NCBI RefSeq assembly: GCF_036320965.1
Contig: NC_092249.1
Location: forward strand, 509,114 to 573,113
Source of the DNA: Panulirus ornatus
Lineage: Eukaryota > Arthropoda > Malacostraca > Decapoda > Palinuridae
Direction: 5' to 3'
DNA length: 64,000 nucleotides
Both the position numbers and the translations under genes were made by a program. Shown one piece after another: positions 22,501-34,652 of this stretch. Numbering within the stretch: position 1 is the first letter of the stretch; the number at the start of each line of letters is the position of its first letter. The notes below the pieces were generated by a model, which was given only the letters and a program-made list of their open reading frames with translations, was not told the origin of the DNA and made no database searches.

Positions 22501-22612
22501 GTTCAGTACATCCATGGTTAATTGAGTACATCCATGGTTGGTTCAGTACATTCATGGTTGGTTCAGGACATCCATGGTTGGTTCAGTACATCCATGGTTG
22601 GTTCAGTACATC
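19576..22612. repeat. 20-bp satellite array with higher-order structure (~3 kb)
   Basis: About 150 copies of a 20-bp unit GGTTGAGTACATCCATGGTT with a few recurring variants (GGTTCAGT, GGTTCATT, AATTGAGT, GATTGAGT). A marker run (gagtacatgc, then cattacatcc, then gagtacatct) recurs 220 bp apart (20231 and 20451), i.e. every 11 units, then at 180, 83 and 140 bp, showing a decayed higher-order repeat. Small 3-bp insertions occur near 20684 and 21027. Because 20 is not a multiple of 3, each strand reads as a 20-residue peptide repeat; I regard these open frames as by-products. Confidence 0.97.
19842..19875. repeat. Interstitial telomere-like (TTAGG)n tract inside the satellite
   Basis: Seven GGTTA units, one changed to GGTTT, lie between two satellite monomers. 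In register this is TTAGG repeated, the arthropod telomere motif. Confidence 0.85.
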
Positions 22613-22689
22613 TATGAGCCCATCTATGAGTGCATGGCGTACACTCCATCTTTTGCCGACGTGGGATTTTGTGATCTGGTCATGTTGAC

Positions 22690-22830
22690 TGAATGGTGGG
22701 ATACCCCAGTATTCCCCAGTAGTGGAATACCCCAGTATTCCTCAGTAGTGGAATACCCCAGTATTCCTCAGTAGTGGAATACCCCAGTATTCCCCAGTTG
22801 TGGGATATCCCAGTATCCCCAGTAGTGGGA
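22690..22830. repeat. 26-bp tandem repeat, about 5 copies
   Basis: Unit GTGGAATACCCCAGTATTCC followed by TCAGTA, with GGGATA and CCCAGT variants. Confidence 0.9.
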
Positions 22831-23301
22831 TACATTGTACGCTTTCACCCCACCCCTCTCTCATATATCTTATATTTGTCTCGCACGTTCATAGTCATTT
22901 GATATCTATCTTATCATCTCATTCTTCGCCTTTTCTACCTTCCCTTGTCATTCATCATTGTCTTCATTCACTGTTACTCTCCCCCTTTGTATTATTTATG
23001 TCTCTCACCCATTGTCCTTTGTTTTTCCTAGTATTTGGTTTACGTAAGTCTTTGGTTCAACTACTGTATCTCCCATCCTGCCCTCGTTCCAAGTCTTCCC
23101 TCTACATATTTTTCACTCATCTCTGCACTGCTAGTCACCCTTATCTTTCCCATCCCCTTCCCCCTCTGGCCTGCGTGTCAGGCATGTGACAGTAGCGCTT
23201 GATGAACATGACAGTACTTCCACATCACCTTTCTCTTTACCCTTTTGTTTATCACCGCTTTTGGAAAGCATCTGTGTTTGTACTTGTTGTTAGGCTCTCC
23301 T

Positions 23302-23302
<1 letters not shown>
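22831..23302 (+). other. Intron sequence, pyrimidine-rich, nothing recognised
   Basis: C/T-rich stretch without a following credible exon. Confidence 0.5.

Positions 23303-23351
<49 letters not shown>
23303..23351. repeat. (GT)n microsatellite
   Basis: About 24 GT units. Confidence 0.97.
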
Positions 23352-23353
<2 letters not shown>

Positions 23354-25035
23354 TTGAGTGCGACAGTACAACCCTAGCAGTGGATTGAGTAAAGCGATGG
23401 TGGGTTATGTTTACTGTTAGGTACGTCCATGATGAAAACACCTTGGGTGGGTTGGGCATATCCCTGTGTGTCAGTACGCGGGAACCCTGTGGCACTCCCA
23501 CCGGGAACTCTGTGGCACTCCAGCTGGGGACCTTGTGGCACTACGGCCGAAGGAGAGAGGGGTAGTTGGGTAGGTAATAGCGTATCGAGGTGGTTGATGA
23601 CTACATCATGATGATACTGGGGTGTGTGGTAAGGCTGGTGATGCCGGAGACAGTGGAGGGTGGGTTTGGGGGTTGATGATGAGGGTGGTGAGAACGACGC
23701 AGTGAAGATGGCAAACATTGATGGTATCGAACGGTGGGAGAGGAGGAGCTGACGCTGGTCTGGGCTGACGCTTAGCAGGAGCTGACGGCTGACACTGGTT
23801 ACCGACCATTGTGCCTACCCTCCTGTTGCTACTATCTACCCTCCTGGCCTACACCCCCCCCCCCCCCCGCCATATACCACCATTTATGCCATCCTACCTG
23901 CCACCATCCCCCCCCCCCTCCCCACGCCCATTGACCCCGCTCCAGCAGCCGGCATAATCCATAACTGATGGTGGGGGGCGGGTGGAGTGGGGTATGACGT
24001 GCAGGATGAAGTGCTTTAGGAGCTACTATGCTGGTACCTGCACCCATGGCTAGGGCCCTGTACCTCACCGGCGTACACCACTTTTGATGGTGTACATGTA
24101 CTGTACAGTTATGATCCTGAGGTTATTCCTGTACATAACTCTTGATGGTGTATACATATATGGCACAATCATGTTGCTGTGGTACACCAGTGGTGCTGGT
24201 GTACATGTATTATCTTGATCCTCTGGTTCATCTCTTCCTTCCATACTCTTCTCCAGTCAGGTCCTAAACACGTCTCGACGATACGATCATTAAACATACC
24301 CGTTGGTATGATTGATTGACCTTTGACCTAACCCTTGGTGCTGTGGTGGTCACGGGAGTGATGATGATATATATGTGATCTGGGGATGAATTGTGTATGA
24401 GGAGCTGGTGAAGGGAAGTTGGATAGTTACCTTACGGTATACGCCAGAGAGGGTCTTCCTAACATCACCCCTGGCCTGAGGAACGAAATGGTATGAGTAA
24501 CTTGCTTCATGAACGACACCACGGAATACTAGGGATGGTCATGATTAGTGTGGTAGAGGCTATGGCACTAGGACGGTGGTGGTGGCTGTGGCGTTGTTAT
24601 AGATTGCAGGTCTGGGACCATAGTGGGGGGAACTTATCTGATTATGGCCATAAAATATTCATTGTAGTGATCAGGGGCGCTAGTGATGGCTTGTCTGCCC
24701 CTCCCACGATGGCTTGTTTAGAGTAGAGAGGAACAGGCGGCAGCATGAGAACAGGTAACAAGTGGAACCACGAAGTAACACTATGTAACCAACATCAGAG
24801 TATACAGTCTGGGACCAGAGGCTAGGCTAACGGGGGTGTCAGACCTGACACACTACGGGAAGTACCGAGGAAAGAAACAGGTAAGTGGGACGAAAACTTG
24901 GACTGTTATGTTACGGGTTACGTTACTGTAAACGAGTTATGAACCTGGGAATATGGAATACTGAGTGAAGTATAGTGAGATTTTACGTGAGGTTGGTTCA
25001 CTAGGACATTAAAAGATAAAATGGTGGTAGGAATG
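23352..25035 (+). other. Intron sequence with small degenerate repeats
   Basis: A three-copy ~25-bp repeat around CTGTGGCACTCC is at 23480-23550. C-runs lie at 23850-23930. A ~60-bp degenerate repeat (GATGGTGTACATGTA) is at 24070-24215. An inverted pair of the 23-bp unit below lies at 24684-24718. No exon recognised. Confidence 0.5.
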
Positions 25036-25219
25036 GCAGACAAGCTATGGTGGGAGGGGCAGATAAACCATGGTGGGAGGGGTAGACAAGCCATTGTGGG
25101 AGGGGCAGACAAGCCGTGATGGGAGGGGTAGCCAAGCCATTATTGGAGAGGCAGACGAGCCATGGTGGGAGGGGTAGACAAGCCATTATTGGAAGGGCAG
25201 ACGAGCCATGGTGGGAGGG
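25036..25219. repeat. 23-bp tandem repeat, 8 copies
   Basis: Unit GCAGACAAGCCATGGTGGGA plus GGG; eight full copies. A 1.5-copy inverted version lies at 24684-24718. Confidence 0.92.
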
Positions 25220-26133
25220 TTTCACTCCTGTGATCCAGAGGTACTCACTACAATTTTGAGTGTGTTACGTCATCAGTGTTCAGCCAGTGCAGTGAGCTGA
25301 AGTGGAATGTATGAGACTTGAAAATCGGCCTAAGATGGCCTCACAGCGGTCGTCAGTGCCAACATGTTTCAGCTTAAAACTTGGCCCACAGGTTGAAGCA
25401 CATGTACCCCACGTCTGGAGCTGTGTGGCCCGTGAGAGTGCATGTCACAGACTTGCAGAAGTTGGTTAAGAACCGGAAGTATTTTTTCAGCGTCGTGACA
25501 GCAGTGGTTTACCGCTGATGTTATAGAAGACAAGAGACGGCCAGATAGACCTTATTATTTGCCTTATTATCCCTCCTTGTTGGTCGTCCTGGGCGACGGG
25601 TTGATACGTTTTACGTCGTCTTGTTCCGTGTACGTCCATGTTGAGGCACCCATAGGTGGGTGGGGATGGGCAAGTACTGTTCAGATAACTGGAGTCTGAA
25701 TTTCGATTTTCGATGGAAAATCGCACCCAGATGTAAACCTAACATTTTAGCAAGACCAGCGTCATGTGCAGGTGATGGAGGTAAGTAATGGCTTATTCTC
25801 TTATAATTTTGGTGCTCTGCTTACATTAAGAGAAAAGTTTTGTTGTAAATGTGCAATTCTCTCTTTGCTACATAATATTATAATCGTTCATGTGTGTTGG
25901 GGTGTATGTTTCTGGTGGAGCGGCTAGTGTGGGTACCTGCTACCACACACACCCTGTGGTGTGGCGCCCTAACTAACAGTCGTGAACCCACTTCCTTTAT
26001 TGCATCACAACCAAGATACATTTTACAACATTTTCGTCCACCGTAGACAGAAATCTTAGCATAGTGGTTGGAAAACGGATGAAGTGGATTGTGTTCTGTA
26101 AATGGCTCTGGGGGTTTTGCGGGTGTTGGCGTG

Positions 26134-26135
<2 letters not shown>
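25220..26135 (+). other. Intron sequence, nothing recognised
   Basis: No exon or repeat supported. Confidence 0.5.

Positions 26136-26205
<70 letters not shown>
26136..26205. repeat. (CT)n microsatellite
   Basis: About 35 CT units. Confidence 0.97.
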
Positions 26206-26207
<2 letters not shown>

Positions 26208-28828
26208 TCCGCACCATTTGCTGTACTGTTTGCACTGGTCAGAACTTAGTAAAGATACAAAAAGAAAATCATGGGGTTTTGATATTAACCTAACCTCATT
26301 ATGGATGTAATTCTAGGCTTAGCTGAAGGCGATGCTTACTCTCTCAGACTGAACAGCTCGAGAACATTGGGAAGAATGTGTACATTTATGTTAGTGTGAG
26401 GCTCATGTGGTGTGTTGTCACGGGTCAGAGGCTCGCTGGCTCCCGGGAGGATGACACGGGGTGGTGCGTGACACCGTGAGGGGCCAGAGGCACCCCATAA
26501 CGGTCGGCATTGCTAGGGGAGAGGAAGATGACACGGGGTGATGGGTTGCCATACATCAGTAACAGGATGAGGGTAGCATTAGGAGTATGTTACGGAGGGA
26601 GCCAGGAACGACAGTGAGGGTGTGTTACTGTCGGGCGGACGGCAGATAAGGCAGGGTTACGCTGTTCAGACGAGCCACCAGCAGGAGGGCAAAGGTGGAC
26701 AACATGGTAGCACTTGGTGCGGCTGAAGATGGTCCTTCATGGTTGGTGGTTAGACTGACACATGGTTGGGGTTGTGACGGAAGGGGCAAGTTCTGATTCA
26801 GTAACTAGGGCTGTGATACTAGAACAGGGTCTGGTACAGTATAGTAACTAGGGCTGTGATACTCGGGCAATCTCTGGCACATTAACTATCGCTGTGGTAT
26901 GGTGACTAGGGTTGCGACAGTCTAGGTTACAGGAGGTGTGGGCTAATGTTACAGAGAGGGGAAGGGGTGGGGCGGAGGTGACATGGGTCGTGACAAGGGT
27001 TACTGACAGACGGAAGAGGCGTGATAGAGGGTTAGGTGTGACAGGATGGAGTCTCTGTGACAGACGGGGATGGCAGTGTGACATAAAGAGGGAGAAATGT
27101 GACGGGAGGGGGAGGAAAAGTGATATAAGGGAGGGATGGTGGTGGAGGCAGTGTGACGTAACAGGTTGTGGAGGGAAGTGTGTATAGTGGAGGGCGTGTC
27201 AGCCGTGGTACACGGGAAGCATGAGGGAGGGAGGCAGGTGTGCATAGCCGGCAACCTGCCACCCGCACTCTCCGCCACTTTACATGATAATCAGTTTATA
27301 TATTTCATTATAGATAATGGATGGTGCTGCTATCTAGATTTGCCAGTGTTTGTTGATCTTGTGTGTTGTGAGGGAGGGAGTGGTGGTAGATGGTGCAGGA
27401 TAGGAAGGGGAGGGAGGGGAGGCTGGTGCCTCACCTGGTACCAGCGCACACCACCACGTCATGCAAACCCTTGCCTTTCACAGGGGAGCACCTGTGGATC
27501 AACCATCATCGTGCATGGTCTCACAGGAGGGATCTGGGAACGCTGACTGATATGTGCTTGAGCAGCAAGCAGTGGACACACCTTGACCACCTCAGGTGTG
27601 TGTGTGTGTGTGTGCGTCCGTCATCCCTTCAGGAGGTTATGTCGACCTCATTGACACACGAGATTTACGTATCTTCATGGGTGGACAATATGTTAACATG
27701 GGAGGATACTCAGGTACACGGGAGATCGTTGAGCCACATATTGTTAGTTCAGGAGGGCCACATAGCCAGATATCTTGCCGTTTCTCTACTCCTCGTGGAC
27801 TTCTCAGTAACGTCACTTCCCTGGTGGTGATTATAGCAGTGAGGCAGGAGAAAATGGGAAGAGGAGGAGGTCATGGTATGGGTATCCTTCATCGCACCAT
27901 CAGCCGTGGGATGTTTCCTATAGCGAGTAGTCTTCCCAGAGTGGTAGCCTCGGTCCTTGTGTTGATCCAGAGGCGTGCCGGCCGCCCTGGCTCATGGATA
28001 ATATATCTTAATCACCGGGAATTGCTTTCTCGTGATGACCAGCAGTCACAGCCCCTCGGGCGGCCGGGCAAGGCTGCCCCTGGTATTGACTCGCAGGTAA
28101 CGAGGCGAATGAATTCGCAAGGAAGGACGTTAGAGACCATTATTTTACATTTGAGATGGCCTGTGTTTGAGTGCCGCCCTTAGCGAGTAGAGGCCTATGT
28201 GGGGGCTCCACTCTTGGGGTGTGGAGCGCTGTTGGTGTGAGAAGGTTCCATTTCTGGGTTGTTAGTTAAGCACACCTCTGAACGCTAGAGTAACCTCCCC
28301 AGTGACATATCTGTCCGTGTTATACAGACGGACAGGTTATCCAGTGAGAGATGACGATGTTCAGTAACTTACTGACGTGTTGGTGGAGTCAAGTATGTGT
28401 TGACTCGTTGTTTGAGTTGAGTGTAGGGTGTTGGTGAGGATGTTGTGCGTCCAGGCTCTGCCAGGAATATGATGAGGCCACTGCCCAGGGGGAGGCGGCC
28501 TTCACCCATCCACATGCCTCAGCCTCGAACTGTTATGTCTCGGACTATACCACATTTACCCCTGACTGTACCTGCTGTAACTCGGGTTACGTCCGCTGTA
28601 TCTGGACATACCTTTTGTAACCAGGTATACATATATCGGTGTGTTGGTGAATTTGTAGTTATTCCTGTTATATTTCAGGGTGTAGCTATCCCTAGGTACG
28701 ACTTTTGTATCTCCGCATATAACAGTCATATCTGTTATATCTGTGGATACATCTCTGGGTACCTGTGTGTATAATGTTTTCTGGACCTGGGATTGATGTG
28801 TGGATTGCTTCATTCTCAGTGCTTACAG

Positions 28829-28830
<2 letters not shown>
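26206..28830 (+). other. Intron sequence with weak repeats
   Basis: A ~45-bp degenerate repeat around GTAACTAGGGCTGTGATACT is at 26786-26915 (three to four copies). A purine-rich GTGACNGGGAGG-like stretch is at 26930-27190. A 195-codon open frame at 27596-28183 shows no domain-like pattern, so I do not call it. Confidence 0.5.
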
Positions 28831-28878
<48 letters not shown>

Positions 28879-28889
28879 TGTGTGTGTGT
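28831..28889. repeat. (TG)n microsatellite
   Basis: About 29 TG units with one TCTG break. Confidence 0.97.
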
Positions 28890-29057
28890 AAGACACCCAG
28901 CCAATACCTAGGAGTGAAGGTTGGTAGATTGCCCCACAGAAAGTGACTTTCAGCATTGTGAAGTATTTGTAATCCTTGGATTACGGTGGTGTTGGCAGAT
29001 GGGTTTCCGCTGAGGCTGGTGGCTTTAGGTGTAGACAAAGGCTGTGTGGGCAGGAAG

Positions 29058-29058
<1 letters not shown>

Positions 29059-29120
<62 letters not shown>
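29059..29120. repeat. (TG)n microsatellite
   Basis: About 31 pure TG units. Confidence 0.97.
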
Positions 29121-29121
<1 letters not shown>

Positions 29122-32100
29122 TCGATAGCGGTACACGTCCATGGTGGCGGCGATAACAGGGTGCCGACGCTTATCTTATCCACGTGGTAGCACCCCATAT
29201 GGGTCTGCGCGCGCACCCCTTGGCGCTGCAGGCTCCACACATGGCGGGAAACCTTATCTTCACGGGTGTTGCCTTCTTGCTAGGAAAACTTGTCGGTAAT
29301 GTAAGATGTGGTGGCAGCACTGATCTCACACGATCTGTGCCACAGTAAATGGAACAGGAGGGGTAATGGCGTGCGGGTGCATACAGCGAAATAGCCATTA
29401 GCCATAACGGACTGCCTTGTCGCCCAAGGCGTTACGTCATAATCGGCTGAGGTCGGGTGTGTTCGGGTTGGTTCGGGTGACAAGACCTGGGGAAGCGACC
29501 CAGGTGGGCGCGTGCAACAGTTGGCCGCCAGACACGTCTCCGTCAAGACGGCGTCCACGAGCCTCGCCCAGCGATCCCTGGTGCCACCGACGACGCCCGC
29601 CGCACGTAGGTGGTGGGGGGCGAGGGGCCGCTACAATGTCGCCTCGCATGGGTGAGTACCTACCGCTTCTCCTTACACACTTTCCTCTTATTAACCTGTA
29701 CCTTCCGCAGGGGGTTCTTCCCCCGTCCCTCCACTAGGGTAGCATGTGTGTGGTAGATCGTGACCTCCTCCGGCCCACCCGTGTTCCTCTGTAGTGACCC
29801 AAGCAGGTAGGTTCCCCTCATGTGAGCAGGGATGACAAGGGCTCAGTCTGGAATGACAACACATTACAAACGATGTTTTCGTTTACAACACAAATACACA
29901 ACCTCTCGGGCGTCCTTGCTAGCTTTCCCGACTCCATCATCCTGACCACCAGCCATCGCCATGAGTTGTCCCCGGTACACTCCACCGCCGGCAGAGTGAG
30001 TCCCTCCCTCACAAGCCGTGGATCACACCTGTTGGGTGTGATGGTGTGAGGGAAGGAGAACCACCACTTCCATACCTACCGCAGGGAGGTGGACCAAGAC
30101 GCGAGTGTGTAGGTACATAGCATATGTTCTCACTGACGTTCTCCTGTGCTGGATGTGGGTCTGGGTCCATGGGTTAGTAGGTGTTCTTATGCTGGAATTG
30201 TGGACACTCACAAGCCGCTACGGTAGCAGGTCTTCAGTCCGATATGTGCCCTTGACTTCCGCCTGAAACTATATAGTCGGTAAATGTTCAGTTTATCAGG
30301 TGAAGCGTGGGTTTTGAGTGTGGTGTACGTACGGGACGGGTGTACGTATAGCTTACTCTCCCCCTGAAGCACCAGCCACCCACCCACCCCTCCCTCTTTC
30401 CCTCCCTCCTTGCTTCTCTGGTGATGGACACGGGACGCCCACACTTTCAGGTAGAATACATTTGTTCTTCCCTCACTTGTTTGACGTAGATCCCCGCCCG
30501 GTTAAGGTCAGTTTTGGTGGGTGTGTGAGGCTCCCAGTATGTGCGTTAGCGCGTGGGTCCGCCAATGGCTCTTGCTGCTCTTGGTAGCCACCATGGAGCA
30601 AGGCCTCGAGCAGGTTCCTCATGCGGTACGTTGCACCGGTGCATGGGTGGTTGGGAGCACTGCAGGAGTCTTAAGACGCAGTATTGGAGCGGTAGAGAGC
30701 CGTGCCGGTAGGCTTGTATCCTGGACTTCACTGGATTGCCAGCGACCCACGCCAGGGGTAAACCCTGGGTCTGTCACACCGTGGAAGCGGCCGCCACCAT
30801 CCAAGGAGGACAGGACCTTCACGTGCCACACCTGCTCCATGTGTACGACCACCCACTGCGATAGTGGTTGACTCCAGCCGTTGCTTGTCTTCATGTTTGC
30901 CCTCGGTGGGCTAACTAAAGCCAGCCTCATACTCCAGGATGTGTCTTGCACAGACATACTCATTTCCTTTTCGTATTTATCTTTATTAACTGACTTTATT
31001 AACTGTCAGTTATGTCTTATTATGGGTGTTTAACGTGATATTTTCCTCGTAATATCACATATTGTTTGATCTGGTGTTGAATGGGTAAGACCTTCCTCGC
31101 GTGAGGCTCTGCCAGGACATGGATTCCAGTCTCTATGGTCGACCCTGTTGTATATATGTTTTGACGATCATTAGATGCATTATGATGTGTAATGAAAACT
31201 TTAGAAAGTCTGATAGCAGTAATGGTAACCACCTGTCTCATGTGGAGTGGCTCATGGTGCAGTATATAGTAAAGTGATGAGGGATGTGAGGCTGGTGATA
31301 ATTACCCCACCTACACTCTCCTTGGCCTCAGCTGGTATACTTGGTCTCCTTAACGTATTGTCTCATGGTGGCCTCTCCTGCCTGACAGTGAGGGGCGTCA
31401 GCCAACCTCACATGTGCACACTATTTTGATAATATGTTCTCGCTTCTCAGTTAAGGTCTGTGTGTATGCTCCAGCCTGTGTTAGAGGATCATGAACTTGG
31501 ATGCCCGCAACATTTGACACAGTAAAATGGTCATTCAGGACACATGTAATTTTGACCAGTGAGTAACGAGAACATCCACACCTGACCCTGTTAACACAGT
31601 GTGTAGGTCATCATACCAGGGTTCGTGTTCAGGGAGAGTTGTCTAAGGACAGGTTGTTGGGTGTGTGGAGGGCAGGTACCCACTAGAGACCCTGGCCTGG
31701 CTGATGACTTGAGTGTACCTCCGCCTCATATTGATCTGGGGATAAACACTTGGTGGACGGCAGCAGGCGTGGGGTCGCCCGGGCAGTGGCAGAGAATGGT
31801 GGGTTGTACTGGCATGGCTCATGTTGATTCCGTGGACACCATCAGACCCTCGGAGCCTTGTGTCTGGGTCAGCATAGAGGGAGGGGGTGGAGTCTTCTGG
31901 TAAAGCTCACCCCCAATACCGATGGTGAACTCAGGGGGCCGTGCCAAGGTTCTCCCTTCTTCTTTGACCACGAACACCAACTGTGGGTAGGGTGTAGTGT
32001 ATAGGGCTGGGGCAGAGTGTAGTGTACAGGTCAAGAGTTAGTGTGGGGCATAGTGTTGTCTGATGCCATTATGATAAACTGTATCGGGAACTCAATCAAG

Positions 32101-32164
32101 GGAGAGGGTTCACCTGCAGGAGGTGGCGTGTGTGTTGTAATGATCTTGTTTGAGCCATAGGTTG
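29121..32164 (+). other. Intron sequence with a CpG-dense core, no confirmed exon
   Basis: Between about 29,200 and 29,660 the sequence is GC-rich and dense in CpG (for example CGACGACGCCCGCCGCACG near 29589). It ends at ATGTCGCCTCGCATGG followed directly by a GTGAGT donor. Another ATG in a strong context (GCCACCATGG at 30587-30596) is followed by a GTACGT donor at 30626. These could mark an internal promoter; no transcript evidence is available. Confidence 0.4.
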
Positions 32165-32318
<154 letters not shown>

Positions 32319-32578
32319 GGTCTAGCTTATGTTCCCTGATGGAAGAGGTGAGGTAGTAGTGTCAGATGAGAGGTAGTGTGATGGAAGACAGACGGGGGCA
32401 ATGCCAGGTGATGGAAGAGGTCAGGCCAGGTCAGATGACTGTTCTCGATGGGCTATGTATTAGAGTGGTCGCGTCTAACTTGCTGCTCTCCAGTTAATCA
32501 TCCCTCCCAGGGCCTGGTCCTCACATTCGACAAAATAGATGATGATAATGAATTATTCTCTTGATAATATGGTATTTG

Positions 32579-33345
32579 TTGGGCAGGAAGGTAGGAAGTC
32601 AGGGCAGATCGTCAGCTGGGTAGGGAGTTAGGTAGTTAAGGCAGGTCGTCAGCTGGGCAGGGAGGTAGGTAGTCAGGGCAGGTCGTCAGCTGGGCAGGGA
32701 GTTAGGTAGTTAAGGCAGGTCGTCAGCTGGGCAGGGAGGTAGGTAGTCAGGGCAGGTCTTCAGCTGGGCAGGGAGGTAGGTAGTCAGGGCAGGTCTTCAG
32801 CTTGGCAGGGAGGTAGGTAGTCAGGGCAGGTCGTCAGGTGGGCAGGGAGGTAGGTAGTCAGGGCAGGTCGTCAGGTGGGCAGGGAGATAGGTAGTCAGGG
32901 CAGGTCGTCAGCTGGGCAGGGAGGTAGGTAGTCAGGGCAGGTCTTCAGCTGGGCAGGGAGGTAGGTAGTCAGGGCAGGTCGTCAGCTGGGCAGGGAGGTA
33001 GGTAGTCAGGGCAGGTCTTCAGCTGGACAGGGAGGTAGGTAGTCAGGGCAGGTCGTCAGCTGGGCAGGGAGGTAGGTAGTCAGGGCAGGTCTTCAGCTGG
33101 GCAGGGAGGTAGGTAGTTAGGGCAGGTCGTCAGCTGGGCAGGGAGGTAGGTAGTTAGGGCAGGGAGGTAGGTAGTCAGGGCAGGTCTTCAGCTGGGCAGG
33201 GAGGTAGGTAGTCAGGGCAGGTCTTCAGCTTGGATGTGAGATAGGTAGTTAGGGCAGGTCGTCAGCTGGGCAGGGAGGTAGGTAGTCAGGGCAGGTCTTC
33301 AGCTGGGATGGGAGATAGGTAGTTAGGGCAGGTGGTCAACTAGGC
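32579..33345. repeat. 37-bp minisatellite, about 20 copies
   Basis: Unit GGGCAGGGAGGTAGGTAGTC then AGGGCAGGTCGTCAGCT. Copies alternate between GTCGTCAGC and GTCTTCAGC forms, and between TAGTC and TAGTT; one shortened copy is near 33155. Confidence 0.95.
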
Positions 33346-33563
33346 AGGCGTGAAAGAGATGAGTAAGCAACCGGTCTTGTCAGGAGGCCAGCACGAGGGA
33401 GAACGACCAGATAGAAGGAGGCTGAGGAAGAAGGCAACAAGATGGCGGGAAGGTGGTGCCAGCCAGGTGGATGACGTAATTACAATCGTTGCCATGCATA
33501 ATGTTGGCTCGTTTAGTAATTTGTTATGGCACGCTACGTCGCCAGAACCTCCTGTGTCCTTTA

Positions 33564-33700
33564 CCTAGCCCGGCTAGTACGCCCCGCTCTACATAGCCCG
33601 GCTAGTACACCTTGTTCTACCTAGCCTGGCTAGTACACCCCGCTCTCCCTAGCCCGGCTAGTACACCCCGTTCTACCTAGCCTGGCTAGTACACCCCACA
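33564..33700. repeat. 28-bp tandem repeat, 5 copies
   Basis: Unit CTAGCCCGGCTAGTACACCC then CGTTCTAC; each copy contains the palindrome CTAGCCCGGCTAG or its CCTGG variant. Confidence 0.9.
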
Positions 33701-34078
33701 GCTTCTAGCTTGAGAAGTGGCATCGTGTAGAAGGCAGGGAGGTGCCCCGTGTGTAACTTGGGGAGGGGGTAGTGTTGGGTGCAGGGGTGGTTGTCGGGGG
33801 TGTACGTAGACCCACGCTAATCTGTCACGTTTAGTAGGTGACGATGTCAGTGATGGCACCCGCTACACCACGTGCTGGTGTCGCTGGTGTCAGAGCTATA
33901 CCACATCCCTCAAGTTACTATGCTGTAGTGCATCCTGTCAGTGCAGGAGAGCAGGTCATCCTCAGCGGTAGTACAGGACAGTGACCCTGGTGGTAGACTG
34001 TAACCCCAGCAGGAGACAGTAGAAGTAGGTTGGCCTTACAGCGGACGTGAGTGGTTGTGGGGTGTCGGTCTTGTGTAT
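33701..34078 (+). other. Intron sequence, nothing recognised
   Basis: No exon or repeat supported. Confidence 0.5.
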
Positions 34079-34320
34079 GGCGTGTGTATGTTTGTATGTA
34101 TGTTTATGTAGGGTGGAAGTCGTGCGAATGGCACTTGTATGTATGTTTATGTAGGGTGGAAGTCGTGCGAATGGCACTTGTATGTATGTTTATGTAGGGT
34201 GGAAGTCGTGCGAATGGCACTTGTATGTATGTTTATGTAGGGTGGAAGTCGTGTGTATGGCACGTGTATGTATATATGTGTAGGGTGGGGGTCGTGTGTA
34301 TGTATTTATGTATGTTAAAG
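34079..34320. repeat. 43-bp tandem repeat, about 5 copies
   Basis: Unit TTTATGTAGGGTGGAAGTCG then TGCGAATGGCACTTGTATGTATG; exact 43-bp spacing at 34111, 34154, 34197 and 34240, then decayed. Confidence 0.93.
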
Positions 34321-34593
34321 GGGGAGGGGATCGTGGGTTCGTACTGTGACCTGAGGAAGGAAATGTTTTCCTTCACGCTTTGTGGGACGACGAGGATGAA
34401 TATGACCTGTGTCTCCACCACCCTTATTGCCCTTCCATCTCCCTGCTAGTAACCTTCAGTTTGCCCCACCCCAGTCCTGCAGCTATTAAAGCCCCTATCA
34501 TAGAGTTTCATTGTATTACTTGGGTGGCTGTCTGCCTGTCTGCCTGTCTGCGTTGGGGACGGGTGGCTGAGTGTCTGTCTCTGTGATGGTTTG

Positions 34594-34594
<1 letters not shown>
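34321..34594 (+). other. Intron sequence, nothing recognised
   Basis: No exon or repeat supported. Confidence 0.5.

Positions 34595-34650
<56 letters not shown>
34595..34650. repeat. (TG)n microsatellite
   Basis: About 28 TG units. Confidence 0.97.

Positions 34651-34652
<2 letters not shown>

Noticed and set aside
25763..25782. Tiny exon between ...gtgcag and GTAAGT near 25.77 kb
   Set aside because: Nine bases only, weak polypyrimidine tract, no way to support it from sequence alone.
27596..28183. 195-codon + strand frame
   Set aside because: No recognisable domain, starts in a GT repeat, no supporting splice sites.
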